Positions 1-8,782 of a DNA stretch of 64,000 nucleotides are shown piece after piece. The stretch comes from Woeseia sp034521225 (GTDB taxonomy: Bacteria; Pseudomonadota; Gammaproteobacteria; Steroidobacterales; Woeseiaceae), in assembly GCA_034521225.1 (NCBI GenBank), contig JAXHMR010000033.1, forward strand, positions 248,001 through 312,000, read 5' to 3'. Made by a program: the position numbers and the translations under genes. Positions within the stretch are counted from its first letter, which is position 1; each line of letters opens with the position of its first letter. The notes under the pieces are model-generated. The model was not told where the DNA came from. It saw only the letters and a list, made by a program, of their open reading frames with translations, and ran no database searches.

Positions 1-252
1 CGGTACTGGGAGCAGGAATTTCCACAGCTGAAACCGGTTAAACGGCGCGGCAATCGCCGCTATTACCAGCGCCAGGACGTGCTCATCATTCGCCAGATCC
101 GGGCGTTGCTGTACGAGGACGGCTTTACGATCGGTGGCGCGCGCCAGCGCCTGACGGGCGACCAGGCGAAAACCGACGTCAGCCAAAGCCAGCAGATTAT
201 CAAGCAATTGCGCGTGGAACTTGAACAAGTTCTGAAGATACTGCGGCGCTGA
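1..252 (+). CDS. MerR-family transcriptional regulator, C-terminal part (cut by window edge)
   Basis: The reading frame is open from the first base and ends in TGA at 250-252, giving 83 residues. The visible part begins RYWEQEFPQL and continues into RRGNRRYYQRQDV, the end of the MerR winged helix and its wing. An Ile/Leu-rich segment and a short C-terminal helix rich in Gln/Leu (residues 60-83) follow, consistent with a dimerisation helix. There is no effector domain, as in the short MerR proteins that sit between ihfA and a tRNA-Pro gene in many gammaproteobacteria. The tRNA-Pro just downstream fits that arrangement. The start and N-terminal HTH lie outside the window. Confidence 0.85.
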   Translation, partial: RYWEQEFPQLKPVKRRGNRRYYQRQDVLIIRQIRALLYEDGFTIGGARQRLTGDQAKTDVSQSQQIIKQLRVELEQVLKILRR

Positions 253-345
253 CAAAATCCTTTCCGAGCACGACGGCGGCACGTATCATGGCCGCGCCTT
301 AGCCCGCATCCGATACCATCGCGGGTAAGATAGCCAAGTTCCGGT

Positions 346-423
<78 letters not shown>

Positions 424-431
424 TTTAGAAA

Positions 432-1679
432 TTAAACCTGTTCGACGCCCTCGATCTGCAGCTTGCGGTCCTCGATGCCAAGCAGAATGGGATCGGCGGA
501 TTCGCGGTAGATATTGACCTTGGCGTTGTAGGCAGTGCGGCTCAAGCCATGCTTGTCGCGGATGTTCAGTTTACGAATATTGAAGTCGCCGCTTTCCAGC
601 CGTTCTCCGGTCAGGTAGCACTTGATGGCCGACACTTTCTCCGGACAGCTCCAGGCCACTTAATTTCGGCAAATTTCCCTGTGCCTGCTCAAGGAACGCA
701 ACGGCATCCAGATCGCACTTGCGTTTGTTCATGACTGTCACTGTCCGCGGCCAGCTCCGCGAGGAAGTCGGCCGACGAGTATCTGCCCGGGTAACGCTGC
801 CTCGATCATGCGGGCGAGCTCGATGGTTACGTCGCCGACAATAAAGTCATGAATGGTCGGATTCAATCCTTCCGCCTGGTGAAACTCGTAACAGCTTCCG
901 ACATGGAAACATGCCCGCAACCGCGGCACGATTTTCGCCGCCGATTTGCTACGCGCAATTGCATTGTCCGCCAGGACGAGATGCATGAAATGGTACAGGT
1001 TGACGTTCGCGTCCAGGCCGTGGTCCCGGTTCCAGATGTAAAAGCCGTCGCCGCTCGATGAGCGGGCAAAATTGATACCGACGTCGCGCTCCAGCATTTT
1101 GGCGTGTGCCGAATTGAGCGAATAGGACAAGCTGTTTAGCTGGGTCATTTGCTCAAACGGCGTCAGCAGGCCGAAGCCAACGATGTCAAACAGCGTTACG
1201 GCACGGCTGGCGACATAGTTGATGCCATAGCGGCGTATCATCTTCTCGATGATCTGCGTCTCAACCGGGTGACCGCTCAGCGTCTGCCGCAGGTGGATGC
1301 GCCTGGGTTCCACTTGCAGCAATCGCGAGACCTTCTGCATCTGGAGAAGGGTCAGCTGCCGTTCGCCCGATATCAGTTCGGTGATGAAGTGCGCGGACAC
1401 CCGCTGTGGCCCGCCGTTTCCCGTCTGGGTGCTGGCGGTATACTCGGCAATCGCATAATGCGGTACAACCAGCACCAGCATGCCATCGTCGATCGGGGTC
1501 CAGCTCAGAAGGCTGTTCTGGCCAAGCGCCCAGAGGTCATTAAGATTGCGTTCCAGGTGCACGAGGTTGCTGCGCTGTCGCAGGCCCATGTCGTTGGCGT
1601 AACCCGCGAGCTGATCGAGATACGGCGAATAGCTGGCTATCCGGTGTATGCCCGACTGCGATAGGTCGTCAAATTCCAT
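432..1679 (-). pseudogene. Class III nucleotidyl cyclase-like protein, reading frame broken
   Basis: The first 300 residues, from ATG at 1679, are intact. An N-terminal region of about 155 residues has no recognised fold. A cyclase-homology domain follows: TLFDIVGFG carries the likely first metal Asp, SSSGDGFYIW matches the GDG hairpin, and VGDVTIELARMIEAALPGQILVG matches the C-terminal helix and strand of class III cyclases. After about 760 the frame changes at least three times (near 760, 715 and 645). The C-terminal extension then resumes as KVSAIKCYLTGERLESGDF and ends in TAA at 432-434. Whether it makes cAMP/cGMP is unknown, because substrate-specifying residues are not clear. It may be a true pseudogene or an intact gene with consensus errors. 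Confidence 0.6.
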
Positions 1680-1943
1680 GCAACTGACTCAAGGCGAATG
1701 CCGAAAAAGCATATTTGCTGGTGCGCCGGCATATACTCTTGATTGTACTACCGGACCGCCACCCAATCCCCGTCGGCGGCTGCAGGTCATTGCCCGGCCG
1801 TCGTTCGTCGATCAAAGTAATCAAGTCGACCGGATAGCGCAAGTTTTATTAACATTCGATCGTAGGTAATTCAAATTTCAGGCATTGCCACAGGATGTGC
1901 CGACCCGGGACGGGCCGTGGCCGCCGGGCTTGCAGGAGGCTTT

Positions 1944-2927
1944 ATGTCCGTAATTCCGCCAGCGATTGAAGACGTCAGGCAACTCCGCGACCGGCTGTCG
2001 CGCTGGCTGGTGCGCACGCCGATGGTGCGTTGCCCGGCTCTTGAGCTCGAAACGGGCGGCGAGGTGTTTGCGAAGCTCGAGTTCCTGCAGCAGACATCGA
2101 CCTTCAAGCCGCGCGGCGCCTTGTCGGTGATTCTGAGCCTTGACAAGCAGCAGTTGCGTGCGGGCGTAACGGCTGTCAGCGCCGGCAACCATGCCATCGC
2201 AACCGCGTTTGCCGCGCAACAGGCCGGTACGAGCGCGAAGGTGGTGATGCTTCGCGCCGCGAGCCCGCTCCGCGTGGCGCGATGCCGGGATTACGGCGCG
2301 GACGTCGTGCTGGCTGACGATGTGCATAGTGCGTTTGAACTGGCAGCGGAAATCCAGCAAAACGAGGGGCGCTACCTCGTGCACCCGTTTGAGGGTCCGC
2401 TGACAACACTGGGTACGGCAACGGTGGGTCTTGAGATTTGCGAGGATGTACCGGATTTCGATAACTTGCTGGTGCCAATTGGCGGTGGCGGCCTGTGTTC
2501 CGGCATCGCGTCGGTTGCCAGGCAGCTCAATCCGGCTGGCGCGGTCTTCGGCATCGAGCCGGAGGGCGCCGACAGCATGCGGAGAAGCTTCGAGGCCGGC
2601 AGTCCGCAACGTCTCGACCGTGTCGATACAATAGCCGACAGTCTCGGTGCGCCTTTTGCATTGCCGCATTCGTACAGTTTGTGCCGTGATCATGTCGATA
2701 AACTGGTGCAGGTCTCCGACGATGAACTCCGTGCCGCAATGCGTTTCCTGTTCGAGCATATGAAGATTGCTGTCGAGGCAGCCTGCGCGGCAAGTACCGC
2801 TGCCTTGCTGGGACCGCTCGCGGAACCGGTACGCGGCCGCAAGACGGTCATTCTGCTGTGCGGCAGCAATATCGATTGGGCGACCTACCAGCAGCAGACG
2901 GGAATCGGAACAGACCGTGGTATTTGA
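1944..2927 (+). CDS. Threonine/serine dehydratase-like PLP enzyme (fold type II)
   Basis: This 327-residue protein is the size of catabolic threonine dehydratase/serine racemase-type enzymes and lacks the C-terminal regulatory ACT-like domains of biosynthetic IlvA. The PLP lysine lies in STFKPRGAL. SAGNHAIATAFAAQ is the substrate-binding Asn loop, and PIGGGGLCSG is the phosphate-binding glycine loop. ATG 1944 is chosen because AGGAGG sits just upstream; the frame itself opens at 1917. Its stop overlaps the next gene by 11 nt, suggesting translational coupling. The likely reaction is deamination of Thr or Ser to a 2-oxo acid. The exact substrate, and a racemase or ectoine-utilisation-type role, cannot be separated from sequence alone. 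Confidence 0.85.
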   Translation: MSVIPPAIEDVRQLRDRLSRWLVRTPMVRCPALELETGGEVFAKLEFLQQTSTFKPRGALSVILSLDKQQLRAGVTAVSAGNHAIATAFAAQQAGTSAKVVMLRAASPLRVARCRDYGADVVLADDVHSAFELAAEIQQNEGRYLVHPFEGPLTTLGTATVGLEICEDVPDFDNLLVPIGGGGLCSGIASVARQLNPAGAVFGIEPEGADSMRRSFEAGSPQRLDRVDTIADSLGAPFALPHSYSLCRDHVDKLVQVSDDELRAAMRFLFEHMKIAVEAACAASTAALLGPLAEPVRGRKTVILLCGSNIDWATYQQQTGIGTDRGI

Positions 2928-4305
2928 CGCACTGAAGTCCATCGTCGGCAGCAGGGGCTGGACCAGTGATGCCGAACGTCTCGAACCGCATCTGACCGAG
3001 TGGCGCGGCACCTGGCGAGGCAACACACCGCTGATGCTGATGCCGGCGACGACGGACGAGACCGCGGCGATCGTCAAAACCTGCGCCGAGGCCGGCCTGG
3101 GGATCGTGCCGCAGGGTGGCAACACCGGTTTGTGTGGCGGCGCAATACCCGACCAGAGCGGCGAGCAAATACTGCTGTCACTGTCGCGCATGCGCCGGAT
3201 ACGCGCGGTGTCCGCCGATAATTATTCGATGATTGCCGAGGCAGGCTGCGTTCTTGAGGATTTGCAGCGCGCGGCCGCCGACGCGGGACGATTGTTGCCG
3301 CTCAGCCTGGCCGCCGAAGGAAGCTGCCAGATCGGCGGTAACCTGTCGACCAATGCCGGCGGTACGAACGTCTTGCGTTACGGTACCGCGCGCGACCAGG
3401 TATTGGGCCTGGAGGTTGTGCTGGCTGACGGCCGTGTCATCGACGGCTTGCGGACACTACGCAAGGACACCGCGGGCTATGACCTGAAGCAACTTTTTAT
3501 CGGCTCCGAGGGTACGCTCGGCATCATCACCGCGGCCAGTTTACGGCTGTTTCCGCCGGTATCCGCTCTCGGCACCGCGTGGCTGGCGGTCCAGTCGCCA
3601 CAGGCAGCCGTCGCATTGCTTGCCGAGTTGCGCATCCGGCTGGCCGACCAGCTGCAGGCCTTTGAGCTGATATCGGACCGCGCACTGGATTTCGTACTGC
3701 GGCACCGGGCCGGCACCCGCGGACCGCTCGGCACGGACGCCGCCTGGCACGTGCTGGTGGAATGCACGATTCCCTGTGGCGAAGCGGCGTTCGAAGGCGT
3801 GCTGATGGACCTGCTTGATGCATCGATGGCGACGGACGCGGCGGTCGCGAAGAATGCGTCCGAACGCGATCAGTTCTGGCAGCTCCGGCATGCGATATCC
3901 GAGGCCCAGAAGGCGGAGGGTGCGAGCCTGAAACATGATGTGTCGGTCCCGGTGGATGCGATCGGCCGCTTTATCGACGAGGCCAGCGAGGCTGTAATCA
4001 AGTTTGTTCCCGACGCGCGGATTGTGGCATTCGGACACGTCGGCGACGGTAACGTGCATTTCAATGTCAGCCAGCCGCGAACCTGGGACGGTGAAAAATT
4101 TCTCGCGTTGCGCGATGACGTCGCCGGCATCGTTTATGACACGGTTGCGCGTTTTGACGGCAGTTTCAGCGCCGAGCATGGTGTAGGAGTCCTGAAGCGC
4201 GACGCCCTGCTAAAATATCGCAGCGCGACGGAAGTAGCCGTCATGAGGCAGTTGAAGCAGGCTCTGGACCCCCGGAATATCCTGAATCCCGGCAAGGTTT
4301 TGTAG
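2917..4305 (+). CDS. FAD-binding oxidase, D-2-hydroxyglutarate/D-lactate dehydrogenase family
   Basis: This 462-residue flavoprotein belongs to the GlcD/D2HGDH family. The PCMH-type FAD domain shows QGGNTGLCGGAIPD, the motif NLSTNAGGTNVLRYG and GSEGTLGIITAASLRLF. The C-terminal FAD-linked oxidase domain carries VAFGHVGDGNVHFNV and SAEHGVGVLKR, which hold the metal and substrate His residues. The family oxidises D-2-hydroxyacids using an electron-transfer partner such as ETF; etfAB lie 35 kb away in this window. GTG at 2917 is preferred because it starts just inside the upstream gene. The frame extends back to 2767, but that part is a shadow of the dehydratase. D-2-hydroxyglutarate is the best substrate guess, not proven. 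Confidence 0.85.
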   Translation: MVFDALKSIVGSRGWTSDAERLEPHLTEWRGTWRGNTPLMLMPATTDETAAIVKTCAEAGLGIVPQGGNTGLCGGAIPDQSGEQILLSLSRMRRIRAVSADNYSMIAEAGCVLEDLQRAAADAGRLLPLSLAAEGSCQIGGNLSTNAGGTNVLRYGTARDQVLGLEVVLADGRVIDGLRTLRKDTAGYDLKQLFIGSEGTLGIITAASLRLFPPVSALGTAWLAVQSPQAAVALLAELRIRLADQLQAFELISDRALDFVLRHRAGTRGPLGTDAAWHVLVECTIPCGEAAFEGVLMDLLDASMATDAAVAKNASERDQFWQLRHAISEAQKAEGASLKHDVSVPVDAIGRFIDEASEAVIKFVPDARIVAFGHVGDGNVHFNVSQPRTWDGEKFLALRDDVAGIVYDTVARFDGSFSAEHGVGVLKRDALLKYRSATEVAVMRQLKQALDPRNILNPGKVL

Positions 4306-4414
4306 ATTCCGGCACACTGTTGTCAGGCAATTTGACGACCAGTTCCCACTGGCTGACGTGCATCTCGCGCTAAACTGTGACTGTAAGCGTGAACAGGGAG
4401 CGCTGGAGTACCTG

Positions 4415-6712
4415 GTGAGCGAAAACATGAAAACTGTTCCCGGCGTGTCGCGGGATTCATTCGACGAAGACGATCCGTTTGCGCGCACCGCCGTGTTGCC
4501 GCCTGACGCGGCGGTCACCGCCGATGACAGCGACGGGCGCCTGCAGATCGGATCAGTACTGCGCGATCGCTTCCTGCTCCAGGAGCGCGTCGCCGCGGGC
4601 GGCATGGGGGTTGTCTACAAGGCGCTGGACCGGCGCATGGCCGAGGTCGATGGCATAGAACCCTGGGTCGCAATCAAGGTCCTGTCACCTAAACTGTCAC
4701 GCAACCCCAACGCATTGCGCGCGATCCAGCAGGAGGCGGCAAAGGGCCGTTGCCTGTCACACCCGAACATTGTTCGCTTCATCGACCTTGATCGTGAAGA
4801 CGACCTGTACTTCATCGTCATGGAATGGCTTGAGGGCCGCTCCCTCGCCGATGTGCTGGACTCGGGCGAGGGGTTGCCGGACCGGAGGGCGTCACTCGAC
4901 ATTATTCGCCAGGTGGGGGAAGCGCTTGGCTACGCCCATCGCTGCGGCGTCATCCACGCTGACGTCAAGCCGGGCAATATCATGGTCCTGCCATCGGGCG
5001 CGATCAAGTTGTTCGACTTTGGTATCGCGCGTATCCGGCAGCAACAGGATGCCGCCGCAGCCTTCAATCCGGGCGTGCTGGCGGCAGCAACGCCGGCTTA
5101 CTCAAGCATGCAGGTCCTGACCGGTGAAGAACCGGTCGCCGCGGACGACGTGTTTTCGCTCGCCTGCCTGGCGTACCGCCTGATTGCAGGCCACCGGGTT
5201 TTTGGACCGCGCAATGCTGCTGAGGCGGCCGAAAGCGGCATGGAACCGCAGCGGCCGAAGGACTTGCCGGATGCGCAGTGGAAAGCGCTGCGCAAGGCCC
5301 TGTCGCATTCGCGTGTTACCCGGCACGCGACGCCGGGCGAGTTTCTCGATGCGCTGCTCGGCGCCTCCGGCGGTGACGAGCCGGAGCCGCCTCGATTTGT
5401 GCCGCTTGAGGTGATCGACGACGCGCGCCATTTTCGGGCCGACGAAGAATCAAGCCGGCGCCGCTGGCCCTACGTGGTGGCCTTGCTGCTTGCCGCTGTC
5501 ATCGCGGCGAGCGTGGTGCGCCCGAGCTGGTTCGAGGAACTTGCGGTAATTGTCAAAGACGCAGCGGACGGAGTCATTCCCGCCGCGGCGGTTACACCGG
5601 ATCGCGAGCCCGCGGCAGAGGAATCAGCCCCTGCAGCGCAACCCACCGTCACGGAGCAGCCGGCGGAGGCAGGCGACAGCGCGGTCGTGGACGACCGGTC
5701 TGTGCGCGAGGGCGAAATTGCTGGCATGAGTGACGCAGAAGGCACGCCATACTACGGAGCTACACCGGACCCGGATGCCAATGCTGCCGCAATGGCTTCG
5801 GCCGAAGACCCTGCGGCTGGAGGCGACGGCGACGAAAGGGCGTACAGCGAACAGGCCGAAGACGGGGCCAGCAGTGGCGCTGCTGACTTTCAGTCGGCCA
5901 CAACCGCTGAGGCGCCGCCGGCCGGCAAGATCAGCGCAACACAAGACTCTGGCGCCAGCAACCTGCCCGACGACTTCGACGCGGGCAATTCGTTAATGTT
6001 TTCGGCCCCCGGCGAGGAGCGGCCGGAACTCGATGTAACCGTGGTCGAGGGCAACGAACCACTCGTCATCAACCTGTACCGGTGGTTTGGTCTCGACTCG
6101 CCGTTGACAGTCCGCATCGACGAGGTCGGATTCAGTGGCAATCGTTCGCCGGGCGCAGAAGGCCGCTACAGGCTCTCCGGCGATGATGTCATCAGTTTCG
6201 ATCGAGGGCAGCGCGAAGCAACGCTGACTGTTTCCATTTCATCCAATGACGAGCGCGAGCCGGACCGGCAGGTGGCATTGCTGCTGCGCGACTATTACAA
6301 CGTCAACACTGAGTTGGGCCAGATCAATCTCGGCTTGCTCGACGACGACCAGCGCCGGTTCGAAGCAAACCACGCTGTGAACACCGTCGTTTTTACCAGC
6401 GCCCAGGTGTCGGTCTCCGAGCGTGACCCGGCGGTACAAATCGATGTAACCCGGCTGAACCCGGACCAGACCACGTTGAATGTCGTCTATACCGTCGAAG
6501 ATATTACGGCCACCGAAGGCGAAGACTATTTTGCGCCGGGTCGCAAGATCATCGTATTCGGTCCCGGTCAGCGTGTGGCCCGATTACTTATTCCGCTGGT
6601 TCAGGATGCCGCACCCGAAGATGACGAAGCCTTCACGATCGAGCTTGACACCGAATCTTCGTCTCCGGGAACCTTTACCCGCATCGCGGTCATTATTCGC
6701 GACGACGACTAA
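4415..6712 (+). CDS. Transmembrane Ser/Thr protein kinase with Calx-beta-like C-terminal domains
   Basis: The protein is about 765 residues from GTG 4415, which has GGAG six bases upstream; ATG 4427 is an alternative. The N-terminal half is a bacterial Hanks-type kinase. It has the glycine loop VAAGGMGVVYKAL, catalytic Lys in VAIKVL (about residue 88), HADVKPGNIM (HxDxKxxN, about 181) and DFGIA (about 201). A basic RRR precedes one hydrophobic span at about 351-369. An acidic low-complexity linker follows, and then two Calx-beta-like modules at about 560-765, marked by VSERDPAVQIDVTR and ITATEGEDYFAPG. The topology predicts a cytoplasmic kinase and a periplasmic Ca-binding or adhesive sensor. 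It stands alone between metabolic genes, with no phosphatase or FHA partner nearby. Confidence 0.85.
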   Translation: MSENMKTVPGVSRDSFDEDDPFARTAVLPPDAAVTADDSDGRLQIGSVLRDRFLLQERVAAGGMGVVYKALDRRMAEVDGIEPWVAIKVLSPKLSRNPNALRAIQQEAAKGRCLSHPNIVRFIDLDREDDLYFIVMEWLEGRSLADVLDSGEGLPDRRASLDIIRQVGEALGYAHRCGVIHADVKPGNIMVLPSGAIKLFDFGIARIRQQQDAAAAFNPGVLAAATPAYSSMQVLTGEEPVAADDVFSLACLAYRLIAGHRVFGPRNAAEAAESGMEPQRPKDLPDAQWKALRKALSHSRVTRHATPGEFLDALLGASGGDEPEPPRFVPLEVIDDARHFRADEESSRRRWPYVVALLLAAVIAASVVRPSWFEELAVIVKDAADGVIPAAAVTPDREPAAEESAPAAQPTVTEQPAEAGDSAVVDDRSVREGEIAGMSDAEGTPYYGATPDPDANAAAMASAEDPAAGGDGDERAYSEQAEDGASSGAADFQSATTAEAPPAGKISATQDSGASNLPDDFDAGNSLMFSAPGEERPELDVTVVEGNEPLVINLYRWFGLDSPLTVRIDEVGFSGNRSPGAEGRYRLSGDDVISFDRGQREATLTVSISSNDEREPDRQVALLLRDYYNVNTELGQINLGLLDDDQRRFEANHAVNTVVFTSAQVSVSERDPAVQIDVTRLNPDQTTLNVVYTVEDITATEGEDYFAPGRKIIVFGPGQRVARLLIPLVQDAAPEDDEAFTIELDTESSSPGTFTRIAVIIRDDD

Positions 6713-6829
6713 TCAAATTCCCGCGAATCGGTGAGACATCCGGATTAACACCCAGGTCGACCTCTGTTGCCCGATGATGAATAATGCGCGCACGAGAGTG
6801 TGCGGTTCGGATTTATCCAGGGATATTGC

Positions 6830-8521
6830 ATGACAGAGAAAGAATTGCGGCGCTATTCACGCGTCGTCGTCGATGGCAACGAACATGCGCCCAGCCGCGC
6901 CATGCTGCGGGCAGTCGGTTTCAAGGATGCGGATTTCGGCAAGCCGCAGGTCGGTATCGCGTCGACCTGGAGTATGATCACGCCGTGCAACATGCACATC
7001 AACCGTCTCGCGGAACTGGCAGCGACTGGCGCTGATGACGCGGGTGGCAAAGGGGTCATCTTTAACACGATCTCCGTTTCCGACGGCATCTCGATGGGCA
7101 CGCCGGGCATGCGCTATTCGCTGGTTTCGCGCGAAATTATTGCGGACTCGATCGAAGCGGTAGCCGGCGCGCAGGGCTTTGACGGGCTGGTAACAATCGG
7201 CGGTTGCGACAAGAACATGCCCGGCTGCGTCATGGCGATGGCGCGGCTGAACCGGCCGTCCGTCTTCGTCTACGGCGGAACAATCCGGCCGGGCGCCAAA
7301 CGCCGCGATATCGTATCGGTGTTTGAAGCCGTCGGTGCGCATGCTGGCGGGCGCATAGGTGACGATGAACTGCTGGCGGTCGAGCGTACCGCGATTCCCG
7401 GACCCGGCGCGTGCGGCGGCATGTACACGGCAAATACGATGGCGTCGGCGATCGAGGCGCTGGGCCTGAGCCTTGCCAACAGTTCAGCGCAGGAAGCGGA
7501 ATCATCCAGCAAGTCGGATGACTGTACTCGCGCCGGTGCGGCAGTCGTCGAATTGATCAGGAAGGACATCAAGCCGCGCGACATCATGACGCGCGAGGCC
7601 TTTGAAAACGCGATTACCGTTGTGATCGCACTCGGCGGGTCCACCAATGCGGTGCTGCATCTGCTTGCAATGGCGCACGAAGCGGACATTGCACTGAGTC
7701 TTGACGATTTCTCCCGTATCGGTGCGAGGGTACCGGTGCTGGCGGACGTACGTCCCAGCGGCCGTTACCTGATGTCGGAATTGATCGCGATCGGCGGGAT
7801 CCAGCCGCTGATGAAGCGGCTGCTCGAGCGTGGCCTGTTGCACGGTGACTGCCTGACGGTAACGGGCCGCAGCGTGGCCGAAAACCTCGCTGACGTTGAT
7901 GATTATCCGGCGGAGCAAACCATCGTTCACGATTTTGATGACCCTATCAAGCGCGACAGCCATCTCGTTGTGCTGTACGGCAATCTCGCGCCGGAAGGTG
8001 CGGTTGCCAAAATATCGGGGAAGGAGGGTCTTGCCTTTTCGGGGCGTGCGCGGGTGTTTCACTCAGAGGAGGAGGCGCTGCAGGCCATTCTCCACGACGC
8101 CATCGAGGCCGGCGACGTTATCGTCATTCGCTACGAGGGCCCGAAAGGCGGTCCGGGCATGCGGGAAATGCTGAGTCCGACCGGCGCGATCATGGGCAAG
8201 GGACTGGGCAGTGACGTTGCGCTGATTACCGATGGACGATTCTCCGGTGGCAGCCACGGCTTTGTTGTCGGGCACGTGTCGCCCGAGGCGGCTGTCGGCG
8301 GCCCGATCGCACTGATTAAGAACGGCGACCGCATTACCATCGATGCCGAATCCCGGACGATGACGCTGGACGTCGACGATGAAACACTCGCCAGCCGCCG
8401 TGCCGCCTGGCGCCGCCCGCCATCCTCGGTCCATGGTGGTGTGCTGGCGAAGTACCGCGGTGAAGTGTCGTCGGCGTCCTGCGGCGCCATTACGGTTGCG
8501 CTGCCGTGGGATGACGACTGA
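6830..8521 (+). CDS. ilvD: Dihydroxy-acid dehydratase
   Basis: The 563-residue protein dehydrates 2,3-dihydroxy-isovalerate and 2,3-dihydroxy-3-methylvalerate in the third common step of Val/Ile synthesis. Iron-sulfur ligand motifs are visible as IGGCDKNMPGC and PGACGGMYTANTM. The C-terminal GRFSGGSHGFVVGHVSPEA motif is diagnostic of the IlvD/Edd family. ATG 6830 is used because CAGGGA lies a few bases upstream; an in-frame ATG at 6800 has poor context. The gene stands apart from the ilvC-leuA-ilvE-leuCDB cluster at 21.5-28.2 kb. The 260-nt gap that follows holds a terminator-like hairpin and then lysAC. Confidence 0.95.
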   Translation: MTEKELRRYSRVVVDGNEHAPSRAMLRAVGFKDADFGKPQVGIASTWSMITPCNMHINRLAELAATGADDAGGKGVIFNTISVSDGISMGTPGMRYSLVSREIIADSIEAVAGAQGFDGLVTIGGCDKNMPGCVMAMARLNRPSVFVYGGTIRPGAKRRDIVSVFEAVGAHAGGRIGDDELLAVERTAIPGPGACGGMYTANTMASAIEALGLSLANSSAQEAESSSKSDDCTRAGAAVVELIRKDIKPRDIMTREAFENAITVVIALGGSTNAVLHLLAMAHEADIALSLDDFSRIGARVPVLADVRPSGRYLMSELIAIGGIQPLMKRLLERGLLHGDCLTVTGRSVAENLADVDDYPAEQTIVHDFDDPIKRDSHLVVLYGNLAPEGAVAKISGKEGLAFSGRARVFHSEEEALQAILHDAIEAGDVIVIRYEGPKGGPGMREMLSPTGAIMGKGLGSDVALITDGRFSGGSHGFVVGHVSPEAAVGGPIALIKNGDRITIDAESRTMTLDVDDETLASRRAAWRRPPSSVHGGVLAKYRGEVSSASCGAITVALPWDDD

Positions 8522-8715
8522 AAATGCGGCTTGACGTTCGCTGCCGGCTCCGCTTTACTCTGCCGATGTTTTCATTTTCCGCCCGCGTAAAGTGCCTGGC
8601 CGTCGGCGTTGCCGATGGCATAAAACCTAAAATCAAACTGGCGCGCCAGAGGTGCGCGGGTGTGAGTGGCCACGGAGCCGGCTGAACAAGAAGAAAACCG
8701 GCCATAGCCATAGAG

Positions 8716-8747
8716 CCCGCAGGGTCCGCCCGTGCGGGTTTTTTTTT
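8716..8747 (+). terminator. Rho-independent terminator or attenuator upstream of lysAC
   Basis: The stem is CCCGCA at 8716-8721 paired with TGCGGG at 8733-8738, followed immediately by nine Ts (8739-8747). It lies 195 nt after ilvD and only 35 nt before the lysAC start, in the same direction as both. It may terminate ilvD readthrough or attenuate lysAC. Just upstream, GCCGG and CCGGC can form a second hairpin around 8670-8695. No convincing short leader ORF with its own stop is present. Confidence 0.65.
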
Positions 8748-8782
8748 GCACCGCCGCACCGAGCGGCAACCCGGACCTGTAA

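Noticed and set aside
1878..3191. Long 437-codon minus-strand ORF opposite the dehydratase gene
   Set aside because: Shadow of the plus-strand dehydratase and oxidase genes; its translation is Arg/His-rich with no recognisable domain.
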